Source: CANMIH01 sp049116335
GTDB lineage: Bacteria > Pseudomonadota > Alphaproteobacteria > Rhodobacterales > Rhodobacteraceae
NCBI GenBank assembly: GCA_049116335.1
Contig: JAGDYZ010000015.1
Span: forward strand, 1-64,000
Length of the DNA stretch: 64,000 nt
Reading direction: 5' to 3'
Below are positions 59,573-64,000 of the stretch, in pieces. The position numbers and the translations under genes are program-made. Positions within the stretch are counted from its first letter, which is position 1. Every line of letters starts with the position of its first letter. Below the pieces are notes generated by a model. It did no database searches, was not told where the DNA came from, and was given only the letters and a program-made list of their open reading frames with translations.

Positions 59573-60873
59573 GCAGTAAGCACTCCGGTATTGATTAGAT
59601 CGCCCAGAACCACGTCAAAGATATCAACGGCTTCGTCGATCAGATCAGGGGTATGGGTGTTTGAGGTCACGCATGAGGTAAACGACATAAAATCGACCCC
59701 GCGCGCTAACAGCCCTCCGCGAAGACCTGTGACCAACTCCTTTGGCACGGAACGGATGCGCTGGGCGCTCAACCCGTCGATCGTCGTACCGCCAAAAAAC
59801 AGGTGGCAGGTGGAACTCTCGCCATAGGCCAGCGCCGCAATACCGCGATTTGAGAAACAGGCGTTGCACCCATCGCGCAGACGCGCAGCCATAGCATCGG
59901 CCTGGGCCTGCACTTCGCCCGTTGCCAAAAGCTTCATCGCAGCGATGGCCCCAGCTGCAACCAAAGGTGCCGCGTTGAACGTACCTTTGTGACTTACTGC
60001 AGGAGCAAGACCTTCTTGCGCTCGGCCCGGATCAAGCAAGGACATGATACGCGCCTCGCCGGCCAGAACACCACCGGGAAGCCCGCCGGTGGCAACCTTG
60101 GCCATCGTCGTCAGATCTGGTGTCACTGAATCACGCGCCTGACGCCCGCCGGGCGACCAACGGAAGCCTGTAATAACCTCATCAAAGATAAGAACAACGC
60201 CGAACGCATCCGCCAAGGCGCGGACCCCGTGCAAGAACCCGTCGGGCAGAGGAACCGAACCATAATTCGCCCCCGATGCCTCAACAAAGATTGTCCCGAT
60301 CTCTGGGGTGGCCTCCAGTTTCTGCCGGATTTCACTCAGATCAGGGGCAGCCACCACTGTCAGGTCGCTGATGGCCTGGGGAATCCCAAGAGACGGTGGT
60401 GTATTGGTTCCGGGTTTTGACCCTTTCAACAGCAGATCATGCCAGCCGTGGAAATGCCCATCGATGCGCAAAACCTTATCTTTGCCCGAAAAGGCGCGCG
60501 CCACGCGAAGGGCCAACATCGTGGCTTCGGTCCCCGAACAGGTAAACCGAACAAGCTCGGCCGAAGGGACCAGCCGCTGAATCCAGTCCGCCCACTCAAT
60601 TTCAAGGGCATGGCAATCGCCGGTGTAAGGGGTTTTCGAGAGCTGCCGCGCTACCGCTTCAACCACTTCAGGGCAGGAATTTCCCAGCAATTGACTGGCC
60701 GCACCAAGTTTGAAGTCGATATACCTATTGCCTTCAACATCCCACTTCTCGGCACCTTTGGCATGATCGATATAGATCGGATGGGGATCTTTGAAGCGCA
60801 GCTCGTGACTGACCCCACCTGGCATAATTTGGCGAGCACGTTCGGACAGGGAAGCGTTGGTGATCATATCCAT
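59569..60873 (-). CDS. Class-III aminotransferase (glutamate-1-semialdehyde aminomutase-like)
   Basis: 434-residue PLP enzyme: SLSERARQIMPGGVSHELRF, GAEKWDVEGNRYIDFKLGAA, VRFTCSGTEATMLALRVARA, PLP aspartate in GVVLIFDEVITGFRWSPGGR and lysine in LTTMAKVATGGLPGGVLAGE. The GTFNAAPLVAAGAIAAMKLL ending is typical of the HemL-like branch. It is not a HemL in context: it lies between aldehyde dehydrogenase and oxidase genes, so it probably transaminates a pathway amine. Three bases separate it from the dehydrogenase stop. Confidence 0.88.
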   Translation of the reverse strand: MDMITNASLSERARQIMPGGVSHELRFKDPHPIYIDHAKGAEKWDVEGNRYIDFKLGAASQLLGNSCPEVVEAVARQLSKTPYTGDCHALEIEWADWIQRLVPSAELVRFTCSGTEATMLALRVARAFSGKDKVLRIDGHFHGWHDLLLKGSKPGTNTPPSLGIPQAISDLTVVAAPDLSEIRQKLEATPEIGTIFVEASGANYGSVPLPDGFLHGVRALADAFGVVLIFDEVITGFRWSPGGRQARDSVTPDLTTMAKVATGGLPGGVLAGEARIMSLLDPGRAQEGLAPAVSHKGTFNAAPLVAAGAIAAMKLLATGEVQAQADAMAARLRDGCNACFSNRGIAALAYGESSTCHLFFGGTTIDGLSAQRIRSVPKELVTGLRGGLLARGVDFMSFTSCVTSNTHTPDLIDEAVDIFDVVLGDLINTGVLTA

Positions 60874-60876
60874 ACC

Positions 60877-62325
60877 CTAATGGTTCAAAACGATTGACTT
60901 CGGGGCGGCATAAGCAGCCAGTCCCGCCAACCCTTTTTCGCGCCCAATACCGCTGTGTTTGACGCCGCCAAAAGGCACGGTATCGCCGCCCTTGAGAAAG
61001 CCGTTCACAAAGACCTGTCCCGCGTTAACCCGACGGGCAAACTGCATCGCTTTAAAGGTGTTCGAGGTGTAGATCCCCGCCACGAGGCCAAAGTTCGTTC
61101 CGTTCGCCAGTGTCAGGGCGTCTTCCGCATCCTCGCAGACCTGAGTAATGAGAACCGGGCCAAAAACTTCGCTTTGGGCAATCTCGGCGTCGGGTGGGAC
61201 ATTTGTGAAGATCGTGGGCGGATAGTAGAACCCTAAGCGCTCTGCGCGTTTTCCCCCCGCGACACAGGTCAATCCCGCCTCTTTCGCGCGCGATACAAAT
61301 CCTTCGACCTGCGCCAACTGTTTGGCCGAAACCAGAGGACCAAGAGCTGGATCGTTCAGAGGAGCATCCATCTCCATGCCCTGTGCAATCACAATGATCC
61401 GCGCCACCAAATCGTCATGGATTGAACGCTGGCAAATCAGCCGAGATCCAGCGGCGCACACTTGCCCGGCATTAAAAAAGATCCCTCGGGCGATGTCCTG
61501 TGCTGCGGCATCAAGATCCGCATCGTCCAGCACCACCACAGGGGACTTCCCACCCAGCTCAAGCGTGATCCCAGCCAAAGGAACAGAGGCGGCTTGCATG
61601 ACCTTGCGGCCTGTTTCGACGGAACCGGTAAATGTGACATGATCAATGTCCTGATGCGAGGTGAGTACCGCACCAATGTGTCCGTCTCCACAAACGACAT
61701 TAAAGACACCCGCAGGCACCCCCGCCTGATGCGCAAACTTGGCAACCATGACGGCAGTGAGCGGCGTCAGTTCGGATGGCTTTGCAACTACCGTCGCCCC
61801 CACAGCCAGCGCTGGTGCGGCCCCGCGTGCCAAGGTTGATATCGGATAGTTCCAGGGCAGAACATGAGCCGTGACACCTACAGGGTCCAACAGTGTCATG
61901 GCCGTTTGTTCTGGGCCCAGCGGGATAGTCTCACCGTTTAGTTTATCGCAGGCACCGGCATAGAAACGGAAATAATCTGCGGCGCGACAAACATCGCGAC
62001 GTGCCTGGGACAAGGGTTTTCCTACGTTTTGTGACTCGAGAAGAGCCAAATCATCCGCATGGGCCTCTATCAGACCGGCAAACCGAAACAGTGGTTTGCT
62101 TCGTTCACCAGGGGCAAATCGAGACCAGTTGGGCAGCGCTGCACGCGCCCCATCAACAGCCTCGTCAACCTGTATCGTTGAGGCATCGCGGGTACGGAGC
62201 CAAACCTGTTCGGTCGCGGGATCAATCAAAGACCGGACTTCACCCAAGCCCTTTCGACCTTCTCCATTGATGAAAACGTGCGGCACCTGTGCCGAAGCCT
62301 GCACGGCGTGTTCAAAATGGGTCAT
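60877..62325 (-). CDS. Aldehyde dehydrogenase (betaine-aldehyde dehydrogenase type)
   Basis: 482 residues. Catalytic Glu in ITLELGGKSPVVVLDDADLD and Cys in FFNAGQVCAAGSRLICQRSI; cofactor motif FTGSVETGRKVM; VVAKPSELTPLTAV; C-terminal FGGVKHSGIGREKGLAGLAA. It belongs to the betaine/amino-aldehyde branch by pattern. Its start overlaps the MttB-like stop (ATGA), so it is made together with that methyltransferase and presumably oxidises an amino-aldehyde derived from the same compound. Confidence 0.88.
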   Translation of the reverse strand: MTHFEHAVQASAQVPHVFINGEGRKGLGEVRSLIDPATEQVWLRTRDASTIQVDEAVDGARAALPNWSRFAPGERSKPLFRFAGLIEAHADDLALLESQNVGKPLSQARRDVCRAADYFRFYAGACDKLNGETIPLGPEQTAMTLLDPVGVTAHVLPWNYPISTLARGAAPALAVGATVVAKPSELTPLTAVMVAKFAHQAGVPAGVFNVVCGDGHIGAVLTSHQDIDHVTFTGSVETGRKVMQAASVPLAGITLELGGKSPVVVLDDADLDAAAQDIARGIFFNAGQVCAAGSRLICQRSIHDDLVARIIVIAQGMEMDAPLNDPALGPLVSAKQLAQVEGFVSRAKEAGLTCVAGGKRAERLGFYYPPTIFTNVPPDAEIAQSEVFGPVLITQVCEDAEDALTLANGTNFGLVAGIYTSNTFKAMQFARRVNAGQVFVNGFLKGGDTVPFGGVKHSGIGREKGLAGLAAYAAPKSIVLNH

Positions 62326-63869
62326 GTCCCTCGCCCAATCTGAGCGGGGCTGATGTGCACGTTGAACCGGCTTCGTATGGCCTGATCAGTTTCATCGGAG
62401 ATATGCGCGGGGAAATGATCTGACAACAATGCCTGGGTTGTCTCGCGCGCGACCTCTCCGATAGGGCGTGCGCCATCCTCCTCCCATTCACGCGGTGTGC
62501 GCCTGTCACCTATATGAGGATAGAAGTAGTCGGTCTTCATCCGGCCAAAGGTGTGCATGTGCCCAAGGTAATGCCCTTCGCCCCGACAGACTTCGGCGAT
62601 CACATCAGCGCCTATATTTTCGGGGGTCACTTCGACCCCACGCACAGTGCGCAGGATATTCCCTAACATGTCATTATCCGTGACATAGGCCTCAAGCGCG
62701 ACGCCCAGCAGGCTGGCTTGCATCCCGCAGGCCTGCGTAATCAGGTTCGACCCTGCATGGGCGGCCGAGGCGACGGCAAGGTTCTTTTCACTCCCATATT
62801 GCGCATCTAAGGTCTTTGAATCCGTGATCCCGGCGATAGAGGATGTGGGGAGATCGTAGTAGCGCCCCATCTGCGCCGCCCCCGCCATAAGGATCGCCTG
62901 TTCACCGCCACCCGCACACATGGACCCTGTGCGCAGATCCGCGACCAGGGGTTTGGGCGCAAAAATTGCCGCGACATTCGGATCAACCAACTGGGCGAAC
63001 ACCAACCCTGCCAGGGTTTCAGCTACCGCTTGAACCAGTGATCCGGCAATCGTTGCTGGGCTGGTGGCTCCCGCTTGGCCTGCGCTAATCAGCTGCACGG
63101 GAAAGCCTGCCAAGATCGCGGCCTCTACCGTGTCGAGCGCTTCCAGCGCAAAACGCATCGGGGGCACGACATGGCACACCATAACCGTCAAAAACGGACG
63201 GGCACGAAATGCATCTTCCCCCCCGGCAATCAGGTAACAAAGTTCGGCCAATTGCGCGACATTTTCAGGTTCAGAGACGGAAACCGAAACATGTTTCGAC
63301 GTTCCCATCAAACAGGCGTAAGCCGTGTTCAGATCCATATCCGCTACATTTTCGACATCCGTGGCCACGATAGACCGGCTGAAATGATGGATATTCTCCA
63401 TCGCATCTACAATTCGCGCCGCATCATAAAGGTCTTTGACGGTGCCGTTGCGATAATGACCGTCGTTGATGTCAAAGACACCCGGTGCGCCACCGCCCGA
63501 GCTCATGTGGACACGCGCGCCTGAGATATCCAAATCGTGCTTAGGATCCTGACCATACAACACGACGTCACGGCGGGCTTGCCGAATTGTCTTTTGAACC
63601 AAATCGCGCGGGAAAATCAGACGCTGTTCCTCGGTGAACGTCCCGCCTTCAGCGCAGACCTTTTCGATCATCGATGGCGACGCCTGACTAAGTCCAAGCG
63701 TTTCAAGCAAATGCAAAACGGCCTCATTTACCTCTGCAACGGCTTGTTCATTCAATGGACGAAAAGCGCCCCCCGTCAGGCCCGGCCAAACTGGCGGCGT
63801 GATCTCTTCTTGGGTTTCAGGCGGCGCTATGCGCGAGGCTCGACCCCGACGACGGGTTCTGGCAGACAT
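62322..63869 (-). CDS. MttB-family (trimethylamine methyltransferase-like) protein, non-pyrrolysine
   Basis: 515 residues, first gene of the long minus-strand operon. MttB pattern: FRPLNEQAVAEVNEAVLHLL, FTEEQRLIFPRDLVQKTIRQ, VHMSSGGGAPGVFDINDGHY, ATSPATIAGSLVQAVAETLA, ASAAHAGSNLITQACGMQAS and the late CRGEGHYLGHMHTFGRMKTD. It has no in-frame amber codon, hence no pyrrolysine. A very basic N-terminus (ARTRRRGRASR) is shared with the other MttB-like protein in the window (TRTRTSRRRK). Predicted to demethylate a quaternary amine; a methyl acceptor protein is not encoded nearby. Confidence 0.88.
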   Translation of the reverse strand: MSARTRRRGRASRIAPPETQEEITPPVWPGLTGGAFRPLNEQAVAEVNEAVLHLLETLGLSQASPSMIEKVCAEGGTFTEEQRLIFPRDLVQKTIRQARRDVVLYGQDPKHDLDISGARVHMSSGGGAPGVFDINDGHYRNGTVKDLYDAARIVDAMENIHHFSRSIVATDVENVADMDLNTAYACLMGTSKHVSVSVSEPENVAQLAELCYLIAGGEDAFRARPFLTVMVCHVVPPMRFALEALDTVEAAILAGFPVQLISAGQAGATSPATIAGSLVQAVAETLAGLVFAQLVDPNVAAIFAPKPLVADLRTGSMCAGGGEQAILMAGAAQMGRYYDLPTSSIAGITDSKTLDAQYGSEKNLAVASAAHAGSNLITQACGMQASLLGVALEAYVTDNDMLGNILRTVRGVEVTPENIGADVIAEVCRGEGHYLGHMHTFGRMKTDYFYPHIGDRRTPREWEEDGARPIGEVARETTQALLSDHFPAHISDETDQAIRSRFNVHISPAQIGRGT

Positions 63870-63947
63870 TTTCTATCCTGACGCTTTGGTACAGGGGTAA
63901 CGCTAGACCCAGCGTGCCGGTCACACAAAAACAACATTCTCTTGCAT

Positions 63948-63968
63948 CTGATGAGAAAAACTCATCAG
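63948..63968. promoter_or_regulatory. Palindromic LysR-type operator candidate
   Basis: CTGATGAG-aaaaa-CTCATCAG, a perfect 8-bp inverted repeat, lies between the MttB-like operon start (63869) and a probable divergent LysR start at 63977. Position and symmetry fit an autoregulatory LysR binding site. Confidence 0.6.
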
Positions 63969-63976
63969 TTGAATCT

Positions 63977-64000
63977 ATGGCTACTCTTCCGTCTCTTCCC
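63977..64000 (+). CDS. Probable LysR-family regulator, first 8 codons only
   Basis: ATG at 63977 begins MATLPSLP and runs to the window edge. GcvA-like LysR proteins commonly start with a short L-P-S/P-L segment ahead of the helix-turn-helix, and this gene would be divergent from the long MttB/oxidase operon with a palindrome in between. Eight residues are too few for proof. Confidence 0.4.

Noticed and set aside
59569..60873. Housekeeping HemL for haem synthesis
   Set aside because: Embedded in an amine-catabolism operon between overlapping genes; the fold family alone does not support a haem role.

Overview
The window looks like a chromosomal or large-replicon segment from a marine alphaproteobacterium, most likely Rhodobacteraceae (Roseobacter group). 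This is inferred from gene content (TctA and BCCT transporters, MttB-like methyltransferases, dimethylglycine-dehydrogenase/GcvT paralogues, tcuAB), GC-rich codon use and heavy insertion-sequence load. No 16S rRNA gene or other strong taxonomic marker is present.

Layout. (1) 1-13.7 kb: a TctA-type transporter permease (cut by the window edge) overlapping a sulfatase gene; a NIPSNAP protein; a DeoR-type regulator overlapping an inositol-monophosphatase-like enzyme; a phosphonate-monoester-hydrolase-like member of the sulfatase superfamily; and a five-gene peptide/oligosaccharide-type ABC importer. It reads as uptake and desulfation/dephosphorylation of small organic esters or sugars. (2) 13.7-19 kb: a degraded island with an IS5-family copy, a TniQ-like remnant, tRNA-Arg(TCT), and an IS3 element that carries an IS110 element inside it. 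(3) 19-25.5 kb: two small catabolic operons, each with a divergent LysR regulator. (4) 25.5-30 kb: a second scrapyard of IS1111, IS3, integrase, IS1182 and IS481 remnants. (5) 30-38.2 kb: a seven-gene minus-strand cluster (flavin-dependent monooxygenase, flavin reductase, aldehyde dehydrogenase, alpha/beta hydrolase, succinate-semialdehyde dehydrogenase, BCCT transporter, DUF1185) whose logic matches ring cleavage of an N-methylpyridinium betaine such as trigonelline. (6) 38.3-39.5 kb: a dead IS5 copy. (7) 40-48.6 kb: a LysR gene divergent from an operon of an MttB-like methyltransferase, two FAD/GcvT demethylating oxidases and a class-III aminotransferase. (8) 48.8-50.4 kb: an IS3 element. 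(9) 50.6-63.9 kb: a long minus-strand operon with a second MttB-like methyltransferase, an aldehyde dehydrogenase, a class-III aminotransferase, two more FAD/GcvT oxidases, a ThDP enzyme and TcuA/TcuB. The start of a further LysR gene with a palindromic operator seems to lie at the right edge.

How it fits together. Regions 5, 7 and 9 look like linked capacity to import and strip methylated nitrogen compounds: ring opening of an N-methylpyridinium would release methylamine and succinate semialdehyde, and the MttB/GcvT-type enzymes would move one-carbon units to folate. Regions 7 and 9 are organised as parallel modules, each with one MttB-like, one A-type oxidase, one B-type oxidase and one class-III aminotransferase.

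The least expected signal is in the IS elements. At least nine copies of a roughly 40-bp palindromic element, with fixed arms and a variable hairpin core, sit inside transposase genes of two unrelated IS families. Several other short palindromic insertions occur in the same genes, and I saw none in the host genes. Two copies are 42 bp long and keep the transposase frame open.
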